Program-made: the position numbers and the translations under genes
Shown here: one piece after another, positions 1 to 11,039 of the stretch
Layout of the letters: every line of letters starts with the position of its first letter
Position numbering within the stretch: the stretch's first letter is position 1
Notes under the pieces: generated by a model
The model's database searches: none
Seen by the model: the letters and a program-made list of their open reading frames with translations, nothing else
Told to the model about the DNA's origin: nothing
Assembly: GCA_024449915.1 (NCBI GenBank)
Contig: JAMZAV010001996.1
Coordinates: forward strand, 86,219-150,218
Source of the DNA: Sweltsa coloradensis
Lineage: Eukaryota > Arthropoda > Insecta > Plecoptera > Chloroperlidae
Reading direction: 5' to 3'
DNA length: 64,000 bases

Positions 1-584
1 AATAAATACACTTTGTATTATTATTTGGGTAGATCTTATTTTACACAATGAGGCGATGATGATTTGTTTTGCTTAGTTTATTTATGTAATAATGCTATTC
101 GAGAAGATGATGATAAGAAAACCCTCGTCCTCTTAGAGCCATACGCCTCGGACCAGCGCATTTATCGTATGTGCCACCGTGGACGGCTTACCAAATGTGA
201 AACCAATAGGTTAAAATGTATATTATTAGAAATGATGGTCAAATTCCCGTTTGTTAATCGCATGACAAACCCTTACAGTCTGGATTCTCCCCCCCCCCTC
301 CCGAGTCCAGTCTATAGGATCATCCTCTCTGGGTTATAACGAGCGTACCGTGATATTGACTCCCGCCCTCAGCCTCGGGCTAACCTGGTCCAATACAGAA
401 CGTAGCGCGCACCAATTAACACGTAACCGATGTCTGTTAATACCGGTATTAGAACGTGGGCTCTGCAATCCCAAGGCAATGTTGTAGAGGTTTAATACTA
501 GTGGGGGGGGGGGGGGGGCGAGTTGTAAATGAAGTGAATTAACACTAGGACCATGCGGGTAGAGGTTATGACAGCCGGGTAGGG
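1..584. other. Unassigned sequence with homopolymer tracts
   Basis: No gene, RNA or repeat family is recognised here. Open frames are short, overlap on both strands and resemble no protein I know. A C-rich run lies near 290-300 and a G run of about 17 near 503-520. The last bases run into a repeat related to one near 28.3 kb. Confidence 0.5.
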
Positions 585-1075
585 AAGAAACGGACATTAT
601 AACACTGCATGTGAAAATCTTACGTTATGATTTTCTACCAGTTCATTTTCTACTGTCTGTATTTTTTATACCCGATTTTCGTGTAACAAAAAATATTTTT
701 TGGGAAATGGTGGAGGTGCCGGTCTAGACAATTATTAATATTTAGCTTATGCCAGGGACATTAAAAAAAAAAAAAACAGTCAGTAGAAAAGGAACTGGTA
801 GAAAATCATATTGTTAGAGTTTGATCGAAGAGAGTTTGAAGAGTAATGTAGTGTAAGAGAGTGTTTGATTGAAGAGAGTTTGAAGAGTAATGTAGTGTAA
901 GAGAGAGTTTGATTGAAGAGAGTTTGAAGAGTAATGTAGTGTAAGAGAACTCGTACATTATGATTTTATACCCCTAGTATAAGCTAAAAATAAATAATTG
1001 TCAGGACCGGCACCTCCACCACTTCCCCAAAAAATATTTTTTGTTATCTATATATCGGGTTATTTAACGTCTATG
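585..1075. repeat. Inverted pair of repeat copies around a 44-bp tandem array
   Basis: Two copies of one interspersed repeat lie in opposite orientation, at about 621-770 (minus) and 960-1065 (plus). Each carries the core CCGGCACCTCCACCA or its complement, flanked by AAAAATATTTTTTG on one side and TAAGCTAAA on the other. A smaller inverted pair surrounds the left copy: TTTTCTACCAGTTC near 631 and its complement near 790. A third relative lies at about 28285-28680 and shares both the ACATTATAA.ACTGCA start and the core region. The arrangement suggests a foldback-type nonautonomous element or an inverted insertion pair; the class is not recognised. Confidence 0.6.
819..949. repeat. 44-bp minisatellite, three copies
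   Basis: Three near-identical 44-bp units begin at 819, 863 and 907, each starting GTTTGAT and ending in TGTAAGAGA. They sit between the inverted repeat copies on either side. No coding or regulatory role is apparent. Confidence 0.9.
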
Positions 1076-4000
1076 TTATTCAATTATTAAAAAAGGCCGT
1101 TCATAAGATGCAATAATAAAATAATTAAATAAAAACAACGCACAACAAGAGAATATGTATTACAACATATTTTGTAATGAATATTGTTTTCAATGTGAAA
1201 TGAAATGAATAAAGATGAATTAACTAATCACTAAATGGTTGTATGTTTCCTAGGAATGTTTCTCTCAACACTTCAGCAACCTAGATGCCAAACAGAAAGT
1301 AATCCTGAGCCTTATCCTCGCATCTTTGAGCCCGGAATGAATAAACTCTGCGATCACTGGCGGTCGTCGAGGAAACTTCTCCGTTTACCTCTTACAGCTT
1401 ACAAGGAAAGATACGCACTCGACTCGAGTCCTTTGTTTACCTTGCCGAACTCTTTGGAACGGAGATATTTCTTCTGAAAATAAACCGACCACTTGGTTTC
1501 ATCTTTATCCCATGAGTTCGGTGTTCGGGTTCCTTGGATTTCAATACCCACTGAAGACGTCTCCTCTTTGAACATACGTTCTCGTTTTAAGCCTCATGTT
1601 CGGATAACTAAATCGTTACACTAAATACTAAATTGACTATTACATAAACATTTATTTATTTATTTATAAGCTTACAGGTATATAAAGTTTTGTATGGAGA
1701 TCCAATACTAACATTTTAAAATACTAAAAAATATACAGTTTCATAACATTACAAATTAACAAATTTACCAAACAACTTTTAAAATGTATTAGCCCATCTT
1801 TCTATACAGTGCTCTCAGGTAACAAATTCCATTCAGATACTGTTTTATTAATAAATGAACATTTTCTTTCATCTGTCTTAATTATATATTTTTTAAAATT
1901 TCCAATCATGATCCCCTACCCTTTTAAATCCCCCTTTTAAGGCAACTATTGATTTCTCCCCAGCATGGAAAATCTCTTGACGCCTTATACAATTTACAGA
2001 GCCTGTCACTTATTCTCCTCAAATCTAAGGTCTCCCATCCTAAATCATTTAATTGATTAATTAATTAGTTTGCTTGTAAATTAAACCGGAGCCACCCGGA
2101 TGTCCGCTAGGAGTCTAAATGAGCATTGATTTATTGACTTAACATGTACTTATAAAAATTTGTTTTGTTTGTAATATTTTTTTTGTACAACTTGATTTGT
2201 TTGTAAAAATGTAAAGTTATAAAAAAAAACAGTTTTCACTTTTTGTCAAAATATAACTTCATCAAGAACAGCCAAATTCTGTTATAGCTACGTAGCTCTT
2301 CTTATTACAGTATTTGAGACAGCTGCCCGAAAAGTGACTAGACATATAGCTTTCAATGCTTTATCTGTCGCGTGCTTTACACTATCTGCATCCGTTACAC
2401 TCCGGTGCAGGCTGGTGCAAGTGAGCGAGCACTTCGGTGTGAAACTCTTGATTATCCTCCGAACGAGTCGAGAAAGACAATTCCTCAATTAAAAGTAAAC
2501 ACGGATATAAAATTCCCCGCGGAAACGAAGGAACGAGGAAAATGCCTCGATGTGGGAAAGCGAAGGATTTTCACCTGGCGTTCCTGACATTCCTGGCATT
2601 TTAATATTGCGCCTCCCTCGGGAACCGCTGAGGGTTCTCGGCTCGGGATGAGTAAGACAATGGTTCTCTAGCTTGTGATACCAGGGGGTGACGTCATCTA
2701 GGGCTCCGAGGAAAGTTCAGGGCAGACCTAAAACACGTAGAGAAGTATAAAGTTTATAGAAAACGACACAGATACAAAATAAACTTGAAATAAATTAAAT
2801 TTGAGACGAAGCCATTTAATTGAATAAAAATTAAGAATCCACCTCAGTCGAATCTGTCGATTATCTGGAACAACAATCGGAGAATTATCGCCATATTTAA
2901 TTTTTTTTTGCATTTATTTAAGTTTGAATGAGTTTATTGGTCAACCTGAGACGCAGGGTGGTTTTTTATTTCTTATGCTGTTGATGTCAGCATGGATGGT
3001 TGATAAGCGATCAAAATATTTTTTGTAATCGTATTTTTATATTTGTTTAAATACTATTGTACACTCACTGACTTCATAATATGCTCTACAAGTATCTCCA
3101 CTCTAAGTTTGCGTGGTCAATGTAAATAAAGTCTTGCGATTCCATGAATTGAATCCGCCTCGATAGTATCTAGTTCATTGCGTGCTCCCTGAAACAGCCT
3201 TGCCTCACTTAACAACCTCATTAGCGTTTATTTTAAGAACTTTGACATTCATTCAAGCTTCCTAGATGCGAGTTCACTCCCTACAATATAAACCACCCCA
3301 CACACAATAACTCGCCCCGGAACACGGTGATAAAAGCATTCCAACACCGTATACCCGACGTAATGGTTTAATACCTGTATTAATAAATCTCGCCCGAGAG
3401 AATAATGGAATCACTCCTTCACCAGACTACGACCTGTCGGGGCACGTCTTATCTCGCCGTCCGCGAGAATTACCGCCAAGAACGAGACTTTACGGCGAGA
3501 AAATAATTACGAGACTTCGGGCGAGTCCGTAGCGGCTCGTGTTGTGTCGTGATGACAATGTCGGTGATTAACTGTGTGGACTTAATAAAGTTCGTGATAC
3601 GTTTCATGTTGAAAGCTTAAATAATGTAACTATGTAGTGTAGCAAACTAGATGGTATAGTTTGTTCCCTAACTCGTTCACTACTGCCTACTAATTATGTA
3701 GGGAAACTTATACTCTTCTGCACGTAACTTTTCATCTTAAATGGCCGCCTGATTGTTGTTACTTTTATATGGTTTTATTTATTAATACATTGAATTGAGA
3801 TGTAAACATGTAATGGTAGATTTAATAGTTGATGGCAATTATTAATATGTTATTGTATTATATAACCCACTTTACTAGCACTTGTATAACATATAAACAT
3901 TTAAAGAGATGGCTGAAATACATAAATGTAACACTTGTGAGTACATTGTGCAACTAATTATTACGGAATTTATAAATAAATTATTAAATGTACATTAATA

Positions 4001-4526
4001 GATACATTACAAAATAATACACTGCAAAATTATTACTTGCATAAAATAACGAAATAGGTAAACGGTTAAAGTGTTGAGCGTATGACCTTTAATTTATTCC
4101 CAGCTTATATAGACACAAGTTGGAACGCGGGTTGGGATTTTGCCCGCGTCTGTTTGAACAACAAATTTTTACCCACGTAACTCACCGACCCGCGTTGAGC
4201 GCTTGTAATATAAACAGTCTTGTATAATATATTGTCCTTTTATGATTAAATTGATTACATTCCTAATATAAAATATCCTAAGGAAATACTTACTATATCT
4301 CCTAGTTAACTGCAAACTAGAGCAACGGCAAACGACCTGAACTATTTTCTATTGGTTAATAGCAGCAAAATTGTGATGTAATTCGTATCTATTTTGTTTT
4401 CTGGATTCGGTGTTTCTTGCTAAGTTAACTAATAATTTATTTCAATACTAGCGATGTGCCTTCGTGTCACACATCAAGTCTCAATAGTAAAGCGTATTAG
4501 TGCGTTGTTGAGTAACCGTGTGGCGT
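1076..4526. other. Unassigned AT-rich sequence, no recognisable gene
   Basis: About 3.4 kb without a recognisable protein, RNA or repeat family. There are short poly-A/T runs and a more CpG-rich stretch around 3290-3550 with several CGCGAG/GGCGAG words. No exon chain or conserved domain could be read on either strand. Confidence 0.4.
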
Positions 4527-4594
4527 AGTGATACCATGTGTTGAGGCAGGGTCGCAGCATAGTGATACCGTGTGTTGAGGCAGAGTCGCGGAGT
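4527..4594. repeat. 34-bp tandem duplication
   Basis: Two adjacent 34-bp units start at 4527 and 4561 (AGTGATACC.TGTGTTGAGG) and differ at few positions. A partial third start (GAGTGATATACG) follows. This is a simple local duplication. Confidence 0.8.
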
Positions 4595-7500
4595 GATATA
4601 CGGGGGGCAGTCACGCGCGCGCTTGCTTGAGTTCCACGAGATACGACCCTGTGACAGCCACGTCACATAAATAACAGTTGTTTTAATGCGGAAAACTAGA
4701 GTCTTAACTTTGTCGTCGGGTTTTTCTTGGGAAGGGAACGCGGACAATTCTTCGCTTCGTGTGTTTGTTTGGTGGACAATGTAGAAATGTTTACCTAGTT
4801 CGGTGTTTTACAACTTTTCGCATCTGCGGACCTCCGCTGAACACGTAGACCACCCATCCATTATAACCGTCTTTATAGAGTTTTCAAATGAAAAAGACAA
4901 ACATTCTAGTAATTCTAGCCATAAAACACATTTATTAAAGTAGGGCCTATCTAACAAAAATATCTTACTAATGAGAATTTGTTTTCATTATACATTTATA
5001 CATAATACAATACCACTGTGACAACTCTTGTTGGGCAAAATTTGGTCTATTTGATCTACTTTTAATTAGGCTTACGGTTTTCTAAAACAAATCGTTATAA
5101 AATTAGCAGTTTGCTTAAAGACACATTCCAGCCATTGTCACTATAGACAATAAGACCCGAACAGAATCGTAGCTTCTTCCAGCCGTTGTCACACCTTGCA
5201 AATCACCGCCCTAATACACACCGCTCAATTCTCTCCCTTAGCCCTTTTAATGAGTTCCAAATTAGTTTTAAATCCCACAAAGCCACCGACGTCGGAAACT
5301 CGACTGTTATTCCTCCTCCTCCCACACTTCACGCTATGATCGCTTTCAATTATTTCCCGTGCAATCACACTCGAACAAACTTGAATTACTTTGATTGTCT
5401 CCCAGTCACGCACAACAACAACAACGACGACAACAAGTCACGGTCTAGCGGATACAGACTGAGATTTATGTGGAATCAAGTGGCTGGATGCGTTCCTTGT
5501 CTTGCGAGAGGGATGTTCGTTACACGACTCCCCCCCTTATCGACCAACTCGTCGTAAATTAGCTGGCTATTGTGCGAAGCACCGGGAAGATGTTACCCGA
5601 TATTTGTGTAGCGCTTCCCGTCGAGGTAATGCTCTACTAGACCCGATAGCTTCATTAGTTTCTATCCAAATCCAATATGTTTCCTATTATTTGTTATTGC
5701 TTTTCTTCGTCGATCTGAGCTTCCGGTCGGGGGAACAGATTTTATCACTTGTTATTTAATGAAGTACGAAGGGTTGAAAGTTTGAGATAGAGCGAGGGAG
5801 TGTTTTTGCTAAGTTGAGCTTAGTGAGCAGCAATATATTAGGTACTTGAAAGTTCACTTCATTCTACTTCTACATTCTTCACATACTTCTACTTACTTTA
5901 CTAACTAGTTTTAAATTGTTTATTTATTTTTACATACCATATAAACAATAAAAACTACACTGCCCTGAATTAAGACGGATGTTATTCATAGCAGAGTGAC
6001 AACAGAGCATTCATCTTACATATATGTCTTACTTAGGTATGATTACTTACCTACTTAATAACTTACATTTTTTTTTAACTTCTAATTTTAAATGCAACAA
6101 CAATATGATTAATCTCAACATTAAGGCATTCCTCTGTATTTATATGTATGTGGATTTGCCTAGTAAAAAGTACTTTTTTGGTAGTGTCTTTGAATCAATT
6201 TGTTCGACTTATAATTCATCAATCACTTAAATTATTTTGAACAGTTAATTAAAAACTTCATTTATCCTTAATCAACCCTTCTATGAATTAAGAAGGAACT
6301 TCTAGAGGGATAATCTAACCTTGACTAGTGTTCAATATTTAATTATAGTTATTGTTATATAAATTAGAGAATGGCTGTGCTGGCTGATCCCTGCCAAAGG
6401 CGACTCGAAGACGAAAGAGGTCGTGTTTGTTTTTATTTTGATCTTTATTGATGGCAGGAAAGAAAGAGAGATAGAGAATATGAATTATGGGAACGTTTGG
6501 AAACGGAAAACAAAACGTTTATGATTGTCGAAAGGAATTGACTAAGACAGTTCCTACAACCTCTCGCGCACACTAGAATTATTGTAGCACATTTCACAAC
6601 TTGATTCCCTAGGTTACCGTCAATCTTAATCTAGGTTTCTATAGTTGAGTCACACGACGGGGTAATGTATGATAATGAAGTTCGCGGCGAGAATGAAATG
6701 TATCAATGAATACGTGATGTGTGGAAGAAGAACAGGGTTGCGCCTCTCTCTCTCTCTCTCTCGCTCGCTCTCAGATGCAGCGCTTTCCATCTGACTGCCA
6801 GGAATAGGAGAATGAGTTCCAATTTCACGGCCTATTTACTGTGGTAAAGCTTTATTTTACACCAGCTCCCGTCTCTCATGGAGACTACACAACCTCTGGC
6901 AGTTAAGCTCTCTGGAATAAAAACCCCCCAAGCTCATTACCTCAAGTTTTCCCGCGCAAACTTTACGCTTACGTAAACCAATATTTTTACTGCATTGCGC
7001 TCTCCCAAAGCTTCGCTGTCAATCTCCGTACTGAAACCAGCATACTTGTCATCTCTTTCTAATCTTCCAATCTCTTTGAAACTATACGAACCTCTTTGCA
7101 TAAGCCGAGAAACTTCCTTGCTCGTTAGTAGCATTAAAAGTTTTCCCCCTATTATATTTTTACGTTTCGGTTTAGTGTTAAAGTTGTCACGGGTCTCTTG
7201 GTACCAGCATCGACTTTAACGTCTTTGCGCGGAATCTCTTCCCTGCAGACCTCTTTGCTATCTCGCAAACTACCCGGAGTGTGTCATGGGGGCCGGGCTC
7301 ACAATACTCGCTCAGCTAACTGCTACAATGTTAATTGCCAATCAATAGTTCGGTACCAGCATTGCCTTTATAGTCTGTATCGCGAGGCATGATCAAAACC
7401 ATCTGCTGTTCGTTATGTCTGCCTTTGTTCTGATGAACAATCCTCTAATGCGATTATACACATTTTAAAACACATCACGTGTATCAATGTATATTAATGC

Positions 7501-7644
7501 ATGGATGTACTTGGATTATGCAACGAGAAACGTTGTGCTGACAATGAAATACAAAACTCAAATTAGAGCGCAGACTATTGTCATTCTTCCGGTCACTTAC
7601 TTAATAGAGATTGAGGGGATAGTTGGCAAAGAATGTATGAAGTC
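4595..7644. other. Unassigned sequence with a CT tract
   Basis: About 3 kb with no recognised gene. A (CT)n/(CG-CT) tract lies near 6746-6772. A small local echo occurs at 7200 and 7353, where GGTACCAGCAT is repeated with a diverged following sequence. Open frames at 5186-5759 and 6995-7392 have no recognisable domain and overlap frames on the other strand. Confidence 0.4.
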
Positions 7645-7880
7645 CCCGACAGTGTTGGCTCAAGCGTTAAGCACGAGACTGATTCGGGAGGATCTGGGTT
7701 CAAATCCCGTCGAGACCGGTAATCCTGACTGAATGTTTTCCTTAGTCGTTAAGGCGATTGTAAGGGAATGAATACACTTAAACAGCCCTCGGGCATCCCT
7801 TTACAATTGACCTAACTCCAATACCTAGTAAGAAACCTGAAGAGGGTCATACATTGCACCCTGGGTAGGTTTACCATGAT
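7645..7880 (+). repeat. SINE family 2, copy a (tRNA-derived head)
   Basis: The left end has pol III promoter-like sequences: an A-box-like TGGCTCAAGCGTTAAGC and a B box GGGTTCAAATCC at about 7698-7709. A family-specific body follows (GACCGGTAATCCTGACTGAA, then CAGCCCTCGGGCATCCCTTT and GCACCCTGGGTAGG). Related copies lie at 16755, 17209, 20170, 40403, 45035 and 62257, in both orientations. The tRNA head plus conserved non-tRNA body seen in dispersed copies is the hallmark of a SINE. The parent tRNA is not resolved. Confidence 0.8.
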
Positions 7881-8270
7881 AATTAGTACTATAATAATAA
7901 CTTCTAGTATGTATGAGAATAGGAAAAAATATCACCCTGAAGCCCATTTTAGAAATTCCAAACAACCCTCTCTTTTACAAATGTCAGGAGCCGAAAAAGT
8001 AAATCACCGTTTTAAAAATTATATCATTATAGGCCTAATAGGGTTAATTTAGATTAGTAAAAAAGAACGCCTGGACTAATACCTCTTCAAGCCTTGCGCT
8101 CTGCTTGTCTGGGTTAGAAGTCTATATTTCAGTTCCACCCGATGCGAAGGCTCGAGATTGGGAGGGGTTGGGGAAGTTTATTCTCCAGATGTTGGCAGTC
8201 CGACTGCATTAGTTTGTGATAAGGGCGCTCGTTTCCTTCCGGGTTTAATGTGTTTTAGATACGGATGTTG
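7881..8270. other. Unassigned sequence
   Basis: Spacer between SINE 2a and the GC-rich tandem duplication. Base composition shifts from AT-rich to GC-rich near 8090. No gene or repeat family is recognised. Confidence 0.4.
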
Positions 8271-8504
8271 CCTAGCGACGTGCGAGGCATTACTGAGGCC
8301 GGGAGCGCGTAACCTGTAGGCGTAGCCCCGCCTGCTTTAGTCCTCGAGGCGGGACTCCCTAGCCAAGGCGGTGTCTCCACTAGCCTAGCGACGTGCGAGG
8401 CATTACTGAGGCCGGGAGTCGCGGTAACCTGTAGGCTGTAGCCACCGCCTGCTTTACGTCCTCGAGGACGGTGACTGCCCTAGCCAAGGCGGTGTCTTCA
8501 CTAG
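8271..8504. repeat. GC-rich 113-bp tandem duplication
   Basis: Two units start at 8271 and 8384 with CCTAGCGACGTGCGAGGCAT and each ends in GGCGGTGTCT.CACTAG. The second is slightly longer and holds a 14-bp perfect palindrome CGTCCTCGAGGACG. The first has small deletions relative to it. It is much more GC-rich than its surroundings. The GTGTCT.CACTAG end also begins the adjacent CTTAAGT-rich element, so the duplication may derive from a TIR element. Confidence 0.85.
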
Positions 8505-8703
8505 CTACTTGAGTCTGCGACTGCTTAAGTACCCGTGTGACTTAAGTAGTGACTTAGTACCTACTTAAGTTCAGTCCACACGGATACCTAACGTGTGACT
8601 TAAGTAAGCTTACCTTCTTAAATACCTACTTAAGTATAGTCCACACGGGTACCTACTTAAGTACCTTAGTCACGAACTTAAGTAGGCAGTGGAGACATGG
8701 TGC
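8488..8703. mobile_element. CTTAAGT-rich foldback/TIR MITE
   Basis: The left end GGTGTCTTCACTAGCTACTT is mirrored at the right end by the complement of CCATGTCTCCACTGCCTACT. The interior has seven copies of the palindrome-containing word CTTAAGT within about 190 bp, and repeated CACACGG.TACCTA. Terminal inverted repeats and no coding sequence indicate a nonautonomous DNA transposon. The GTGTCTCCACT-type terminus does not let me name a superfamily. Confidence 0.65.
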
Positions 8704-9350
8704 AAGGGTTGTTTTCGCGAAATACTTGCCACACACACACCTCAAATATAAAACATGAGACAGACGAAAGTATTTCCTAGATCATGTCCATTAGAAGCCA
8801 TATAAGAAGTGGAGGTTGCACTCACCTTGCACTCTTATATATTAAACTAGCAGCTTTGAGCAGTCTAGGGTTGTCTTATCTAAGGTCTTTGGCACAATCG
8901 ACAAGTTTATTTCATTTCGAACAGGATTTTTACACCCATCAAAGTTGCGATCCTATTCACATGCTTTTAACATACATTAACCTCAATTCTCCCCGACTAT
9001 TAAAGTGAAATTAGCTACACTTTACAGAAAGTCGTGGTTGCATGACAGTGGTCTAACCTAGTTTCCAACTCAAAATTAGTTTCCTTGAACCCATTGAAAG
9101 CGTAAACAAAGGTTTGCAAACTCCAAACTGTTTGAAATTGGTTCAAAATCTGTATTGTTAGCTCAGTAGATATTTGATAAAGTTTTCGCCTAGCGTAATG
9201 AGATGAAGTACTTTAAAGTATCAACTGCAAACTAAAATATGATTGTAGAATTAACGTATTTTTGATGGGATGCTGTAAACAATTCTAAACTCTAAGCCCC
9301 CCTTTATATGTGTGTGGCACGTTAAATAAATAAATAAATAAATTTTATTT
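8704..9350. other. Unassigned sequence
   Basis: No recognisable gene or repeat. A (TAAA)n run at about 9323-9342 immediately precedes the SINE and may be its A-rich 3' tail or target. Confidence 0.4.
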
Positions 9351-9749
9351 AGAGTCTACCCACTCAGTTATATAACTGATTTTCAGTGGGGGACTTTAAA
9401 TCAAAGCGACCAAGCCAACCCTGCAGGCCCCGACGCAATCGACGAGTGAGCGATAACCAACCAAAGATCGATATTTTTAATAGGAAATATAGCAATCAGT
9501 GGTATGGACAGTGCGAACACCCGCGGATCAACGCCAGAATCAACAAGGCCGATTCAGAACAACTCTGAAATTTATTATGTGCTTCGTTGCTAGGACGGCT
9601 CCAAAGTCACCGTTTACAAACTCCTAAGACAAGAACTGATGGACTGAAGTCCAAATCAGAAGTTAAAAAACTTCTGACTTTAGCGGAATCGAACCCTGGA
9701 CCTTCTGCATTGGAAGCAGATACGCTAACCACAAGACCAACGAGCCACA
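9351..9749 (-). repeat. SINE family 1, copy a (tRNA-Gly-like head, near full length)
   Basis: Read on the minus strand, the right end is tRNA-like: an A-box-like GGTCTTGTGGTTAGCG, an anticodon-arm-like CTGC TTCCAAT GCAG (anticodon TCC, as in tRNA-Gly) and a B box GGGTTCGATTCC. The ~330-bp body contains TCCGCGGGTGTTCGCACTG. It ends near TTATATAACTGAGTGGGTAG beside an A-rich (TAAA)n run. Eight other copies occur in this window. It pairs head-to-head with copy b. Confidence 0.85.
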
Positions 9750-9817
9750 CAAGACCAACGAGCCACACTAAGACCAACGAGCCACACTAAGACCAACGAG
9801 CCACACGAAGACCAACG
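9731..9817. repeat. 19-20-bp minisatellite from the SINE head
   Basis: About five copies of AAGACCAACGAGCCACAC(TA), the outermost part of the SINE 1 tRNA-like head. The array separates the two inverted SINEs. It is probably an expansion of the SINE terminus. Confidence 0.9.
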
Positions 9818-9896
9818 CACAGATTCGTACATAGTAAAAATATACCATCTCCTGAGAGAGAGGGAGTGAATAACTAGCACTGTAATTAGAATTAGA

Positions 9897-10276
9897 ATTA
9901 GCGTATCTGCTTCCAATGCAGAACGACCAGGGTTCGATTCCCGCAAAGTCAAAGTTTTTTAACTTCTGATTTAGACTTAAGTCCATCAGTTCTTGTCTTA
10001 GGAGTTTGTAAACGGTGACTTTGGAGCCGTCCTAGCAACGAAGCACATAATAAATTCAGAGTTGTTCTGAATCCACCTTGTTGATTCTGGCGTTGATCCG
10101 CGGGTGTTCGCACTGTCCATACCACTGATAGCTATATTTCCTATTAAAAATATCGATCTTTGGTTGGTTATCGCTCACTCGTCGATTGCGTCGGGGTCTA
10201 CAGGGTTAGCTTGGTCGCTTTGATTTTCTGTCCCCCACTGAAAATCAGTTATATAACTGAGTGGGTAGACTCTAAA
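9897..10276 (+). repeat. SINE family 1, copy b (plus strand, lacks A-box end)
   Basis: It starts inside the tRNA-like anticodon arm (CTGCTTCCAATGCAG), retains the B box GGGTTCGATTCC and a full body, and ends at GAGTGGGTAGACTCTAAATA next to a (TA)n tract. It is the reverse complement of 9351-9730 with few differences. The two SINEs therefore form a ~380-bp inverted repeat with a ~165-bp spacer. Confidence 0.85.
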
Positions 10277-10279
10277 TAC

Positions 10280-10304
10280 AATATATATATATATATATAT
10301 ATAT
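10280..10304. repeat. (TA)n microsatellite
   Basis: About a dozen TA units directly after SINE 1b, running into the left arm of the next foldback. Confidence 0.9.
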
Positions 10305-10439
10305 GTTAGTACTTTAGACAGAAATTAAAAAAGTGACTACACCGGGGTTTGAACCCGGGACCTTAGCTTACCGGGCTAAGTCCCGGGTTCAAACCCCGGT
10401 GTAGTCACTTTTTTAATTTCTGTCTAAAGTACTAACATA
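10302..10439. mobile_element. Foldback element built from tRNA T-arm sequence
   Basis: A near-perfect inverted repeat with arms of about 67 bp (10302-10369 and 10372-10439), differing by about one base. Each arm holds a B-box/T-arm motif (GTCCCGGGTTCAAACCCCGG), AGTGACTAC and TTTTTTAATTTCTG. The AAATTAAAAAAGT joint between tRNA-like DNA and arm tail also appears in the tRNA foldback at 23221-23464, so the two probably belong to one group. There is no coding capacity. Confidence 0.8.
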
Positions 10440-10475
10440 ACAGCGTCATAGTCGCCTACTATAAAGCCAAGTTTA

Positions 10476-10479
<4 letters not shown>

Positions 10480-10545
<66 letters not shown>
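10480..10545. repeat. (TA)n microsatellite
   Basis: About 33 TA units. Directly afterwards comes ATGTTAG, the same word that follows the previous TA tract, so the TA runs may be preferred insertion targets of the adjoining foldbacks. Confidence 0.95.
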
Positions 10546-10548
<3 letters not shown>

Positions 10549-10578
10549 AGCACGTAGGTTTTCACGAACAGTCATAGG

Positions 10579-10927
10579 TACATCCAAATTTGGTTTTAGG
10601 GTTTTTGTTCGTGTATTTTCTCTTCTCTCTAGCTGGCCTACACAAGGACCATTGTCAGCTGGTCGACGTTTCGGCTGAATCACATCAGCCATCATCAGGA
10701 CGAGACCCTTACAGCTCCGAAAAACTACTGCTGCTGCTTCTACTGCAGACGTACTGCCACGTCTGCAGTAGAAGCAGCAGCAGTAGTTTTTTCGGAGCTG
10801 TAAGGGTCTCGTCCTGATGATGGCTGATGTGATTCAGCCGAAACGTCGACCAGCTGACAATGGTCCTTGTGTAGGCCAGCTAGAGAGAAGAGAAAATACA
10901 CGAACAAAAACCCTAAAACCAAATTTG

Positions 10928-10932
<5 letters not shown>
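10579..10932. mobile_element. 354-bp near-perfect palindrome with hammerhead-like motif
   Basis: Arms 10579-10752 and 10759-10932 are almost exact reverse complements around a 6-bp centre. Each arm, read outward from the centre, has CTGATGA (10814-10820 in the right arm), a 6-bp helix GGCTGA/TCAGCC (10822-10827 with 10834-10839), then GAAAC (10840-10844) and GTC. This matches the order of conserved blocks in a hammerhead ribozyme (CUGAUGA, stem II, GAAA, stem III, UH). It departs by one extra T before stem II and by essentially no stem III loop. The flanks are (TA)n. Penelope-like elements and retrozymes are known to carry minimal hammerheads; membership here is inference. Confidence 0.85.
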
Positions 10933-10967
<35 letters not shown>

Positions 10968-10973
10968 ATATAT
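10932..10973. repeat. (TA)n microsatellite
   Basis: TA-rich tract of roughly 40 bp, interrupted by GA, at the right edge of the palindrome. Confidence 0.9.
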
Positions 10974-11039
10974 ATAGGATTTATGTCATGTAAGTCAACA
11001 GTCACAACAAATAGCAGTTTCCTAAAGGTTTGTTCTGTG

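Noticed and set aside
827..950. Possible CRISPR-like array
   Set aside because: The 44-bp units are contiguous with no unique spacers.
10590..10922. Identical peptides from opposite strands
   Set aside because: They arise because the palindrome arms are reverse complements; no sign of a real gene.
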